Made by a program: the position numbers and the translations under genes
Assembly: GCF_014206815.1 (NCBI RefSeq)
Contig: NZ_JACHNP010000001.1
Coordinates: forward strand, 1,516,456 to 1,580,455
Origin: Xanthomonas sp. F10
GTDB taxonomy: Bacteria > Pseudomonadota > Gammaproteobacteria > Xanthomonadales > Xanthomonadaceae
Length of the DNA stretch: 64,000 nucleotides
Direction: 5' to 3'
The notes under the pieces: generated by a model
What the model was told of the DNA's origin: nothing
Databases searched by the model: none
The model's input: only the letters and a program-made list of their open reading frames with translations
In this document: one piece after another, positions 43,716 through 52,321 of the stretch
How positions within the stretch are numbered: position 1 is the stretch's first letter
Layout: each line of letters begins with the position of its first letter

Positions 43716-45188
43716 TCATGCGACCTGCTTGGCGCGGGTCAGCAACTGGTCCAGCAAGGACAGGCCCAGGTCGATCTCTTCGTGGCTGATGTGCAGCGAC
43801 GGCGCCAGCGTGATCACGTTCTTGTAGTAGCCGCCCACGTCCAGGATCAGGCCGATGCGCTTGCCGTTGTGGCGCAGCTCGCCTTCCAGGCCCATGTCGA
43901 CCATGGTGTCGAGCAGCTTGCGGTTCGGCGTGAAGCCGTCCGCCTGGCAGATTTCCGCACGCAGGGCCAGGCCCAGGCCGTCGACGTCGCCGATTTCCGG
44001 GTGACGCTTCTGCAGGTCGCGCAGGCCGTCCAGGAAGTGCGCGCCCTTGGCCATGACCATGGACTCGTAGTCGGTCTCGGCCAGCATGCGCATGGTCTCC
44101 AGGCCGACCGCGGTGCCCAGCGGGTTGGAGGCGAAGGTGGAATGGGTCGAACCCGGCGGGAACACGGTCGGGTTGATCAGCTCCTCGCGCGCCCAGATGC
44201 CGGCCAGCGGATTGAGGCCGTTGGTCAGCGCCTTGCCGAACACCAGCACATCCGGGGTCACGCCGAAATGCTCGATCGCCCACAGCTTGCCGGTGCGGAA
44301 GAAGCCCATCTGGATTTCGTCGACCACCAGCAGGATGCCGTACTTGTCCAGCACCCGCTTCAGGCCGGTGAAGAAGTTCGGCGGCGGGATCACGTAGCCG
44401 CCGGTGCCCTGGATCGGCTCGACGTAGAACGCCGCGTACTCGCACTGCCCGGCCTTGGGATCCCACACGCCGTTGTACTCGGTCTCGAACAGGCGCTCGA
44501 ACTTGGCCACGCACTGCTCGCCGTACTCTTCCTTGGACATGCCCTTGGGGCCGCGGAAGTGATACGGGAATTCGATGAACTGGGCGCGGTCGAAATGGCC
44601 GAAGCGGCGGCGGTAGCGGTACGACGAGGTGATCGCCGAGGCACCGAGGGTCCGGCCGTGGTAGCCGCCCTCGAAGGCGAACACCAGGCTCTTGCCGGCG
44701 CTGGCGTTGCGCACCAGCTTCAGCGAGTCTTCCACCGACTGCGCGCCGCCGACGTTGAAGTGCACGCGGCCCTTGCGGCCCCACTTGCGCTCGGCGTCGA
44801 CCGCGATGGTCTTGGCCAGCTCGATCTTGGTCGGGTGCAGGTACTGGCTGGCGACCTGCGGCAGGGTCTCGATCTGGCGGGTCAGCGCCTGGTTCAGGCG
44901 CGGATTGGCGTAACCGAAGTTGACCGCCGAGTACCACATCTGCAGGTCCAGGTACGGCACTTCTTCGGTGTCGTACAGGTAGCTGCCGTCGCAACGGCCG
45001 AAGATGCGCGGCGGCTCGCTGTAGTGCACGGTGTCGCCGTAGGAGCAGTACTGGGATTCGTCGGCCAGCATCTGCGCATCGCTGAGCGCGCGCTGGTGGT
45101 CGGCACCGGTGCGCAGCAGCGCCTCCGGATCGGGCGCGGCATCGCCATGCAGCGGTGCGAGCGAGGAAAGCGAAACATTCCGGTTCAT
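43716..45188 (-). CDS. Class III PLP aminotransferase
   Basis: 490 residues, fold type I, class III. Motifs are FNVGGAQSVEDSLKL (phosphate binding), EGGYHGRTLGASAIT, the cofactor Asp in LLVVDEIQMGFFRTGKLWA, Lys319 in VFGKALTNGLNPLAG and STHSTFASNPLGTAVG. The N-terminal 60 residues are longer than in ornithine or acetylornithine aminotransferases. It follows the HAD phosphatase by 5 bp on the same strand, so the two form an operon. The donor is probably an amino acid or diamine such as ornithine or 2,4-diaminobutyrate (family inference only). Confidence 0.87.
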   Translation of the reverse strand: MNRNVSLSSLAPLHGDAAPDPEALLRTGADHQRALSDAQMLADESQYCSYGDTVHYSEPPRIFGRCDGSYLYDTEEVPYLDLQMWYSAVNFGYANPRLNQALTRQIETLPQVASQYLHPTKIELAKTIAVDAERKWGRKGRVHFNVGGAQSVEDSLKLVRNASAGKSLVFAFEGGYHGRTLGASAITSSYRYRRRFGHFDRAQFIEFPYHFRGPKGMSKEEYGEQCVAKFERLFETEYNGVWDPKAGQCEYAAFYVEPIQGTGGYVIPPPNFFTGLKRVLDKYGILLVVDEIQMGFFRTGKLWAIEHFGVTPDVLVFGKALTNGLNPLAGIWAREELINPTVFPPGSTHSTFASNPLGTAVGLETMRMLAETDYESMVMAKGAHFLDGLRDLQKRHPEIGDVDGLGLALRAEICQADGFTPNRKLLDTMVDMGLEGELRHNGKRIGLILDVGGYYKNVITLAPSLHISHEEIDLGLSLLDQLLTRAKQVA

Positions 45189-45193
45189 CGGGA

Positions 45194-45886
45194 TCAGGCT
45201 CGTTGGGTGACGGGAAGCGGGAAGGACACGGCGGCCGTGGCCGGCACGGCCAGGTCGGGCAGCAGGGCGATGGCGTCGTCGAAACCGGTGATCGCGCAGT
45301 GGGCGATCCCGTTGGCGCGGCAATGGCGCAGCAGACCGTCCTTGGCGAACACCAGGTCGGCCTTGCCGGCCAGGCAGAAATCGGAGCGGCCGTCGCCGAT
45401 CAGCAAGGTGGCGCGCTCGGGCGGCTGTTGCGCCATGACCGCGCACTTGCAGGTGCCGCTGGGGCAGTCCGGCCGCGCATGCGGCGAGGCCATGCGCCAT
45501 TCGCCGGCGTCGGTGCGCAGCAGGCGGTTGGCGATGATCGGCAGATGGTGCAGGCCGTGGCGGGCCAGGATCCGGGCGATACCGTAGTCCAGGCCGTCGC
45601 TGACGATGCTCAGCGGGATGCCCAGGCGCTCGGCCTGCGCGACGAAGCGCACGAAGGCCGGGTCGATCCGCACCGCATCCAGCACCCGGTGCAGCGCATC
45701 GACGTCGCCGTCGAGCAGCGCGACCTGCTTGCTCATGCACTCGCGGGCGCCGATCCGACCGGCGACCCAGTCGTCCTCCAGCGCCTGCCAACCGGGGCGC
45801 CCGAGGTGCTCGAGCAGGCTGTCGGTCACGTCCTGCAGGGACACGGTACCGTCAAAATCGCAAAGGATGTTCCATTGGGCGCGCAA
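45194..45886 (-). CDS. HAD-family phosphatase (MtnX/SerB-like)
   Basis: 230 residues. HAD motif I DFDGTVS contains Asp10 and Asp12. Motif II is SIVSDGLDYG and motif IV is LIGDGRSDFCLAGKADLVFAK. It resembles the HAD-IB group (MtnX, phosphoserine phosphatase-like). The start is most likely TTG at 45886, because GGAGAG lies 7 nt upstream and the product then starts MRAQWNILCDFDGT; no ATG fits. A second Cys-rich stretch PDCPSGTCKC is unusual for the family and could bind metal. First gene of the two-gene unit with the aminotransferase. Confidence 0.82.
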   Translation of the reverse strand: MRAQWNILCDFDGTVSLQDVTDSLLEHLGRPGWQALEDDWVAGRIGARECMSKQVALLDGDVDALHRVLDAVRIDPAFVRFVAQAERLGIPLSIVSDGLDYGIARILARHGLHHLPIIANRLLRTDAGEWRMASPHARPDCPSGTCKCAVMAQQPPERATLLIGDGRSDFCLAGKADLVFAKDGLLRHCRANGIAHCAITGFDDAIALLPDLAVPATAAVSFPLPVTQRA

Positions 45887-46220
45887 GGTGGCTCTCCGGC
45901 TGATGGGGCAGAGCCTAGGCACGCTGTCTTTCGCACTCCTTTCGGCGAGGCGAAAGAAAGCGGAGCGTTCACATTGGGCGTGGTAGGCCGGCGGGACAGC
46001 CCCCCTACGCTTTAATCCGGGATGCCCAGCACAGAGACCTCGCCGGCCGAGCGGACAGGCGTGTGCGCTTGCAAGATGCAGAGAGCGCGTCGGCGAAGGT
46101 GAGCCAGTCACCGTCCTGGAGCCAGCCAACGCATGTGGCCACCTGTTGCCGGGCGAATGACGCTGCGTGTTCGACGGTCGAAACGCGCTGGATCGTGAGC
46201 GGATCCAGGCAGGCGTGTCG
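45887..46220. other. Non-coding stretch between the HAD gene and LysR
   Basis: 334 bp with no convincing gene on either strand. It is visibly less GC-rich than the rest and marks the change from the biosynthetic group to the decayed islet. A small hairpin CTTTCG/CGAAAG lies at about 45937-45954. It must hold the HAD-aminotransferase promoter; no clear -35/-10 pair was found. Confidence 0.35.
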
Positions 46221-47093
46221 TTACACGACAAACCATCCGGTCGGGTACTGCTCCACCATGAACTCCACAAACGCCTTGACCTTCGGGCTTTGCAGGCGAC
46301 GCGACGTATGCATCACCCAGAGCTGGGTGTCCTTGCCGGCGACGCCCCAGGACACGAGCTCCCCAGTGTCCAACTGGGTTCCGATGATCGACTGCGGCAA
46401 CAGGGCGACCCCCGCACCCGCCACGACGGCATCGCGGATCGACAGCAGCGAAGACAGCGTGAGCACTGGCTGCGGCTCATAAGCGACCTCCCCCTCTACG
46501 GACCAGACGTCTCCTTCGCGATGGGTCCGCATGACGACCGCAGGAACAGGAGCGGGCCCGCCAGAATGCGCTGCAGGAATCCGTAGCGACGGGGCCGCTG
46601 CGAGGATCAGCCTGTCTTTGGCGAAGCACCTGCCGACTAGGCCCCCTTCCTCTCTTGGGTTGACACGGATGGCGACGTCGAAATGCTCCTCGACCAGATC
46701 GGCCAACCGGTCTTCCGCAACGACCTCGATCTGAACGTCCGGATGTAGGGCCCTGAACCGCGCAGCCAGCCGACCGAGCGCGACCTGCGAGAACAGCTGC
46801 GGTGCGGCGACGCGAAGACGTCCACGCGGCCCGGTCAAGCCTTCCCGCGCCGTCATGACCGCCTCGACGATCTCACGCATCGGGCCAACGGTCTGGGACA
46901 GCAACAGCGTTCCGGTCTCCGTGAGTACCAGGCTTCGGCCCCCTCGTTCAAGGAGGCGAACCCCCAGGGCATTTTCGAAGTCGGCGAGCCGTCGCGAGAG
47001 GGTGGCCTTCGAGCGGCCGCTGGCGCGGCTGGCTTTGCCAAAGCCGCCGTGAGTCGCCACGAGCTGGAAATCCTGGAGGGCGTCGAGATCCAT
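46221..47093 (-). CDS. LysR-family transcriptional regulator
   Basis: 290 residues. The N-terminal winged helix (FQLVATHGGFGKASRASGRSKATLSRRLADFENALGVRLLER) is followed by the usual LTETG and a LysR effector domain (GRLRVAAPQLFSQVALGRLAARF). It is divergent from the NmrA-like gene with 112 bp between, the classic arrangement for a LysR regulating its neighbour. It resembles regulators of NmrA/quinone-reductase type genes. Intact, although its probable target is frameshifted. Confidence 0.88.
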   Translation of the reverse strand: MDLDALQDFQLVATHGGFGKASRASGRSKATLSRRLADFENALGVRLLERGGRSLVLTETGTLLLSQTVGPMREIVEAVMTAREGLTGPRGRLRVAAPQLFSQVALGRLAARFRALHPDVQIEVVAEDRLADLVEEHFDVAIRVNPREEGGLVGRCFAKDRLILAAAPSLRIPAAHSGGPAPVPAVVMRTHREGDVWSVEGEVAYEPQPVLTLSSLLSIRDAVVAGAGVALLPQSIIGTQLDTGELVSWGVAGKDTQLWVMHTSRRLQSPKVKAFVEFMVEQYPTGWFVV

Positions 47094-47205
47094 ATTCGTC
47101 CCATATATGAGACGAGCAGTCTATGTTTTTCCGCCTGTGATTCGCAAATGAAACGACCTACAGTTCATTCGCACCCACCAACCCACCCATCAAGGAGTAC
47201 TCGCT

Positions 47206-48068
47206 ATGACCATCCTCGTCACTGGCGCAACTGGCCGCGTCGCCGCCACGTCGTCGCACACCTCTCCCAGCGTGGCGCAAGCGTCCGCGTTCTGAGCCGC
47301 GACCCTTCCAAAGCCGCATTCGGCACCGATGTCGACGTGGTCAAAGGCGATCTGCTGGACATCGACTCCCTGCGCCACGCGTTCTCCGGGGTCAAGACGC
47401 TCTTCCTCCTGAACGCGGTGACCGGCGATGAGTTCACCCAAGCGATCATCACCCTCAACGTTGCGCGAGAGATGGGCGTCGACCGGGTCGTCTATCTGTC
47501 GGTGTTCGATGCCGACCGCGCGGTGAACGTGCCGCACTTTGCGGTGAAGTACGGCGCCGAACGGATGCTGGAAGCGCTGGACTTCAGTGCCACGATCCTG
47601 CGGCCGACCTACTTCATCGACAACGAGGTCATGATCAAAGACGTCGTGAAGAACTACAACGTCTACCCCATGCCCATCGGCTCCAAGGGCGTGGCCATGG
47701 TCGACGCTCGCGACATCGCCGAAGTCGCCGCGATCGAGCTGATTCGCCGTGATCAGGCGCCCGGCAAGCTCCCGATCGAGACGATCAACATCGTCGGCCC
47801 CGACACCCTGACCGGCGCGGACGCGGCTGCCATCTGGAGCGAAGCGCTCGGCCGCCCGATCGCCTATGGCGGCGATGATCCGAGCGGCTTCGAAGCGAAC
47901 ATGGCCAGTTTCATGCCGACGTGGATGGCCTACGAAATGCGGGTCATGGCCGAGCGCTACGTCAGCGATGGCATGCTGCCCAACGCGGGCGACCGCGAGC
48001 GGCTGGTCGAACTGCTTGGGCGTCCCCTGCACTCCTATCGCGGCTTCGTCGCTGCGCTTGCCGGTTGA
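47206..48068 (+). pseudogene. NmrA-family NAD(P)-binding protein, frameshifted
   Basis: The gene starts at ATG 47206 with AAGGAG 8 nt upstream and reads MTILVTGATGRVAAT, then ends early. The continuation HVVAHLSQRGASVRVLSRDP is in the -1 frame. Restoring one G in the run at about 47239-47245 (GTCG-CCGCC to GTCGGCCGCC) rejoins TGATGRVGRHVVAHL, a normal NmrA/SDR Rossmann start. The rest, to residue 287 or so, is intact (LFLLNAVTGDEF, RPTYFIDN). A shorter product from an internal start would lack the cofactor site. It is probably LysR-controlled. A sequencing error cannot be excluded. Confidence 0.75.
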
Positions 48069-48453
48069 CGCCCTCGCACGGCTCGGAGGCTGGAGTTCCA
48101 GACGTGGAACTCCAGAACCTCGTCCTGATCAGGCATCGTCACAGCAGAGGCCAGCAGCAAGTAGAACGCGGCAAGTGCACGCCCCAACGTTTCTGGTCCT
48201 GGAGTCACCGGATCGGTCGGGCCTTCGTTGAATGCGGTCACCCGGCCCAGCGGGTCGTCGTCCAGTTCGACCACGGGGCGAGATTGCCCGGTGCGGTCGG
48301 CGCGCCCAGGTCGCCGACCGGGTCGGAGGCAAAGCCCACCGCAACCCATCGCGGCGGACCCAGCCAGAGCGCACGATTTTGCGCGTAGACCGTGAGCGGG
48401 TGTGGACTTTTCCGAAGTCCCGATGCGCCCCTGCTCGCGCGGGAGCGGATCAC
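48035..48453 (-). pseudogene. Frameshifted remnant of an unrecognised gene
   Basis: Two adjoining minus-strand frames look like one protein: LTVYAQNRALWLGPPRWVAV to GNLAPW in one, and VELDDDPLGRVTAFNEGPTD to PDQDEVLEF in the next. They would join if one G were restored at about 48270-48276. The second part is not GC-rich-shadow-like (acidic, hydrophobic helices). The remnant overlaps the 3' end of the NmrA gene. I cannot name the family with confidence; it is somewhat like small immunity-type or SMI1-type proteins. The full start was not identified. The 407 bp between NmrA and tetR hold nothing else. Confidence 0.4.
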
Positions 48454-48475
48454 GCGCAGACGTGATGCGCCATCG

Positions 48476-49099
48476 TCAGGAAGGCTGGGCGCGCTGAGCG
48501 GCCGCGTCCCAGACCTGCATGACCTCGGTCACCGCGCTGTCCAGGGCGGCCGACGTCAGGCCATCCCGGGCCAGGGTGGACAAGCCCACCAGAAAGCTCC
48601 CGAACACCATCGCCAGCGCGCGCACGTCGGTACCGGCCGGCAACTCGCCCGACTCCACCGCGCGCGCGACGCATGCGGCGATGCCCTCGCGCGTGCGAGC
48701 GCGCGCCTTGGCCAGCATTTTTTGCACGTGGGCATGCTCGGGCGAACAGACGGCAGCCGACAACACCATCAGGCAGCCCCTGGGGTGGCCGCGTTCGCTT
48801 TGCATCTTGGCCGAGCGGCGCAAGGTCAGTTCGATGGCCTGGCGTGCCGGAACGCTCGGGTCCCACAAGCTTTCCTCCACGCGCCCGTGCGTGGCCAGGT
48901 AGTGCGCCACGACCTCCTTGAACAGCGCCTCCTTGGAGCCGAACGCCGCATAGAAGCTGGGGGCCGTGATGCCGCCGCCCATGCCGGCCTTGAGCTGGGC
49001 CAGCGAGGTGGATTCGTAGCCATGCTCCCAGAAGATGTGCATGGCCTGATGGATGGCCTCGTCACGGTCGAAGCTGCGGGGGCGGCCCATTTGCGCCAT
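48476..49099 (-). CDS. TetR/AcrR-family transcriptional regulator
   Basis: 207 residues. The N-terminal TetR helix-turn-helix is GRPRSFDRDEAIHQAMHIFWEHGYESTSLAQL with FYAAFGSKEALFKEVV. The C-terminal domain is of the AcrR/YxaF type (GHPRGCLMVLSAAV). GAGGAG is 8 nt upstream of the ATG at 49099. It is divergent from the MFS transporter gene and most likely its repressor. Intact. Confidence 0.88.
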   Translation of the reverse strand: MAQMGRPRSFDRDEAIHQAMHIFWEHGYESTSLAQLKAGMGGGITAPSFYAAFGSKEALFKEVVAHYLATHGRVEESLWDPSVPARQAIELTLRRSAKMQSERGHPRGCLMVLSAAVCSPEHAHVQKMLAKARARTREGIAACVARAVESGELPAGTDVRALAMVFGSFLVGLSTLARDGLTSAALDSAVTEVMQVWDAAAQRAQPS

Positions 49100-49171
49100 G
49101 GTGAACTCCTCTGGGGACGAGATAAATACTAGTCGATATAAAAGTCGTTGACGAGCGGCGCAGCGCATCGC

Positions 49172-49195
49172 TACATTTGTATCGATCGATATGTA
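49172..49195. promoter_or_regulatory. Palindromic operator candidate between tetR and the MFS gene
   Basis: TACAT-N4-ATCGATCGAT-ATGTA is an imperfect palindrome in the middle of the 172-bp divergent region, about 76 bp before the MFS start. The surrounding 90 bp are AT-rich, including GATAAATACTAG and TCGATATAAAAG at 49120-49142, where both promoters probably lie. Confidence 0.5.
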
Positions 49196-49271
49196 ACTAA
49201 ACCACCTCACGCGGCGCTGGGTCGACCGGCCGCCTGTCCCTTCTCCCCCAACCTCCCAGGGAAGTGATGCG

Positions 49272-50507
49272 ATGACTGACATTATCTTGCCGCCACGCAA
49301 GGGGGCGGCACGCCCCGCCGATGCCGGACGACTGCCGATCGCGGCGCTGCTGGCCCTGGCCATGACCGGCTTCATCTGCATCGTGACCGAGACCCTGCCC
49401 GCGGGCCTGTTGCCGCAGATCGGTGAAGGGTTGGGCGTGTCCCCATCGCTCGCGGGGCAGATGGTCACCGCCTATGCCCTGGGATCGCTGCTGGCCGCCA
49501 TTCCCCTGACCATCGCCACCCGCGGCTGGCGGCGGCGCAACGTGCTGCTGCTGACCATCGTGGGGTTCCTGGCCTTCAACTCCGTCACCGCGCTGTCTTC
49601 CAATTACTGGTTGACGTTGGCGGCGCGCTTCTTCGCCGGCACGGCGGCAGGATTGGCCTGGAGCCTGCTGGCAGGCTACGCGCGCAGGATGGTCCAGCCG
49701 CACCAGCAAGGGCGTGCCATGGCCCTCGCCATGGTGGGAACACCCATCGAGCTCTCGCTGGGGGTGCCACTGGGCACCTAGCTCGGGGCCCTCGCCGGTT
49801 GGCGCACGGCATTCGGCATCATGTCGCTGCTGACGCTGGCGCTGATCGTCTGGGTGCAGGTGAAGGTGCCCGACTATCCGGGCCAGTCGGGCCGCGACCC
49901 GATGCCGCTGCGCCGTGTCTTCACCACGCCCGGCGTGCGCCCGGTGCTGGGCGTGGTGATCGCCTGGATGCTGGCCCACAACATCCTCTATACCTACGTG
50001 GCACCGTTCGTGGCGCCCGCAGGCTTGGCCGCCAAGGTGGACAGGGTCCTGCTGCTGTTCGGGCTCGCTGCGCTGGTGAGCATCTGGATCGCCGGTCGCT
50101 GGGTCGATCGCCGTCTGCGCGCGGGTGTGCTGATCAGCCTTGCAGCATTCGCCCTGACGGCGCTGGCGCTCGGGCTATGGATGGCGTCGCCCCTGGTCGT
50201 CTACGTGGGCGTGGCCATCTGGGGGTTGACGTTCGGTGGTGCCGCCACGTTCCTGCAAACGGCCCTGGCCGATACCGCGGGCGATGGCGCCGATGTCGCC
50301 CTGTCGATGAACGTGGTGGCCTGGAACGGCGCGATCGCTGGCGGCGGCCTGTTGGGTGGCGTTCTTCTGGATACCCAGGGCGTCGCTTCCCTCCCCTGGG
50401 CGGTCCTGGCGTTGCTTTGTGTCGGCTGGCTACTGGCCTGGTCGGCTCGCGCGCGGGGATTTCCTTCCGGTCCTCGGTCGTCCAACGTGGCGGTGGCGGG
50501 GCATTGA
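49272..50507 (+). pseudogene. MFS transporter (DHA1, AraJ-like) with an internal stop
   Basis: The frame encodes a 12-helix major-facilitator protein of 411 residues. It starts with the typical AALLALAMTGFICIVTETLPAGLLPQI and carries TRGWRRRNVLLL. A TAG at 49779-49781 interrupts it after about 169 residues, within SLGVPLGT-stop-LGALAGWRTAFG. Homologues have Trp here, so one G-to-A change (TGG to TAG) explains it. The second half is open and normal to 50507. Only six of twelve helices can be made without read-through, so it is presumably non-functional. Divergent from tetR. Confidence 0.82.
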
Positions 50508-50596
50508 GACGCCCTTTGGTTGAAACGGCTGGCGTGTGCTTCGGTCAGTCCGTGGACGCTGGCACCTGCTGTGGGGCTGCTACACCCCCTGCCCGA

Positions 50597-50683
50597 TGGT
50601 GCCCGGAGCCGGAATCGAACCGGCATGGGGTCGCCCCCGGCGGATTTTAAGTCCGATGCGTCTACCAGTTTCGCCATCCGGGC
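50597..50683 (-). tRNA. tRNA-Leu (TAA anticodon)
   Basis: 87 nt including the encoded CCA (50597-50599). The minus strand begins GCCCGGATGGCGAAACTGGT and has the anticodon loop CTTAAAA (anticodon TAA), a long variable arm starting GGGGGCGACCCC, the T arm GGTTCGATTCC and an acceptor closing CCGGGC-ACCA. All stems pair. Its 3' end points toward the decayed islet at 46-50.5 kb. Confidence 0.96.
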
Positions 50684-50866
50684 CTGGTGCCGCGTAGCGT
50701 GCCTGATCGGGCGGCGCTTGTGAACCGTGGGCGATGCCGATCCTTATGCTTTCCGAATCGGGGCACGGCACGCGGAGACCGGCACGTCCGGACGACACCA
50801 CCGCAAAGTCCCCAGCAATGCCGCACGGCGGCACTGGGGACACCAACGGCACAGGACGCGCGGCAC

Positions 50867-52273
50867 TCAGATCGCGCGCGAATAGCGCGCCGGCTGGTCC
50901 GGCTGGCGCAGGTAGCGGTCGAAGCACATGGCGATCAGGCGCAGCAGCGGGCGGCCGCGAGCGGTGGCCTGGACCACGCCGTCGCGGTCGTCGGCCAGGC
51001 CGTCCGCGCAGAGCGGCGCCAGCGCGCGCAGTTCCTCGCGGAAATAACTGGCGAAGTCGATGCCGTGGCGCTGCGCCAGTGCCGCCACGTCCACCCGCCC
51101 CTGGCACATCAGCTGCTGGATCAGCTCGGCGCGCAGGGCGTCGTCCGCGCTGAGCTGCAGGCCGCGCAGCACCGGGCTGTCGCCGGCGTCCACCGCCGCT
51201 TCCCAGGCCGGCAGCTCGCGCTGGTTCTGGCTGTAGCTGGCGCCGATGCGGCTGATCGCGCTGACGCCCAGGCCCAGCAGGTCGGTCTCGGCGTGGGTGG
51301 TGTAGCCCATGAAGTTGCGGTGCAGGCTGCCTTGCCGCTGTGCGCGCGCCAGGTCTTCCTGCGGCAGCGCGAAGTGGTCCATGCCGATGTACTGGTAACC
51401 GGCCGCCGACAGCCTGCGCACTGCCAAGCCGAGCAATGCCAGCTTCTGTTCGGCGTCCGGCAGGTCGGCGTCGGCGATGCGCCGCTGCGCCTTGAACAGC
51501 TGCGGCATGTGCGCGTAGCCGTAGACCGCCAGGCGGTCCGGGCGCGCGGCGATCACCGTGTCCAGGGTTTGCTCGAACCCGGCCAGGGTCTGCCGCGGCA
51601 GGCCGTAGATCAGGTCGACGTTGACCGAGCGCATGCCGTGCACGCGGCAGGCACGCAGGATGTCCAGGGTCTCGTGCACGCCCTGGCGGCGGTTGATCGC
51701 CTGCTGCACCAGCGGGTCGAAATCCTGGATGCCGAGGCTGGCGCGGTTGAAGCCCAGCTCGGCCAGTGCGGCGATGTCCTGCGGCGTCACCGTGCGCGGG
51801 TCCAGCTCGATGGACATCTCGCGGTCCGGCGCTTGGCTGAAGCGGAACAGGCCGCGCAGTCCCTGCACCAGCTCGCCCAGCAACTCGGGAGCGAGGAAGT
51901 TGGGGGTGCCGCCGCCCAGGTGCAGTTGCACCACCTCGCGCTCGCCCTCGAGACACGCCGCCATCATCGCCGCCTCGCGCAGCAGCCGCTGCACGTAGGC
52001 GCGGCCGCGCTCTGGGTCGCGGGTGATCACCCGGTGGCAGCCGCAGTAGAAGCAGGGACTGCGGCAGAACGGCACGTGCACGTACAGCGACAGCGGCCGC
52101 CGCGGATCGCTGGCCTGGACCGCGGCGAACAACTGCGCCGGGCCGAAGCCGGTCTGGAAATGCGGCGCGGTCGGGTACGAGGTGTAGCGCGGGCCGGGAC
52201 GGTCGTAGCGGCGCAGCAGGTCGGCGTCGAAGGTCCAGGCGGCGGAGGGATCGGGCGCGGTAAGGATGTCCAT
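50867..52273 (-). CDS. hemN: Oxygen-independent coproporphyrinogen III oxidase
   Basis: Radical SAM enzyme converting coproporphyrinogen III to protoporphyrinogen IX for haem synthesis without oxygen. 468 residues, the normal HemN length. The 4Fe-4S site is CRSPCFYCGC (Cys70, Cys74, Cys77, with Cys79 as in true HemN), preceded by SLYVHVPF and followed by LGGGTPNFL, the hallmark of HemN rather than HemW. GYTTHAETDLLGLGVSAIS is also diagnostic. An FNR-type box lies 35 bp upstream of the start, fitting low-oxygen induction. Confidence 0.95.
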   Translation of the reverse strand: MDILTAPDPSAAWTFDADLLRRYDRPGPRYTSYPTAPHFQTGFGPAQLFAAVQASDPRRPLSLYVHVPFCRSPCFYCGCHRVITRDPERGRAYVQRLLREAAMMAACLEGEREVVQLHLGGGTPNFLAPELLGELVQGLRGLFRFSQAPDREMSIELDPRTVTPQDIAALAELGFNRASLGIQDFDPLVQQAINRRQGVHETLDILRACRVHGMRSVNVDLIYGLPRQTLAGFEQTLDTVIAARPDRLAVYGYAHMPQLFKAQRRIADADLPDAEQKLALLGLAVRRLSAAGYQYIGMDHFALPQEDLARAQRQGSLHRNFMGYTTHAETDLLGLGVSAISRIGASYSQNQRELPAWEAAVDAGDSPVLRGLQLSADDALRAELIQQLMCQGRVDVAALAQRHGIDFASYFREELRALAPLCADGLADDRDGVVQATARGRPLLRLIAMCFDRYLRQPDQPARYSRAI

Positions 52274-52307
52274 GGATCCAGCATGCGCGACGCCCGGCGC
52301 GGCCGCC

Positions 52308-52321
52308 TTGACCTGGATCAA
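52308..52321. promoter_or_regulatory. FNR-type box upstream of hemN
   Basis: TTGACCTGGATCAA matches the consensus TTGAT-N4-ATCAA at 9 of 10 positions. It overlaps the last codons of the globin gene and lies 35-48 bp upstream of the hemN ATG, suggesting its own anaerobic or low-oxygen promoter. Confidence 0.75.

Noticed and set aside
47206-47300. Programmed frameshift in the NmrA-like gene
   Set aside because: No slippery heptamer and no downstream stem or pseudoknot; a single missing G is the simpler explanation.
49779-49781. TAG recoding (pyrrolysine or suppression) in the MFS gene
   Set aside because: No pyl genes or suppressor tRNA seen, and the expected residue is Trp, one base away.
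46221-50596. Complete integrative element at tRNA-Leu
   Set aside because: No integrase, transposase or second copy of the tRNA 3' end could be found.
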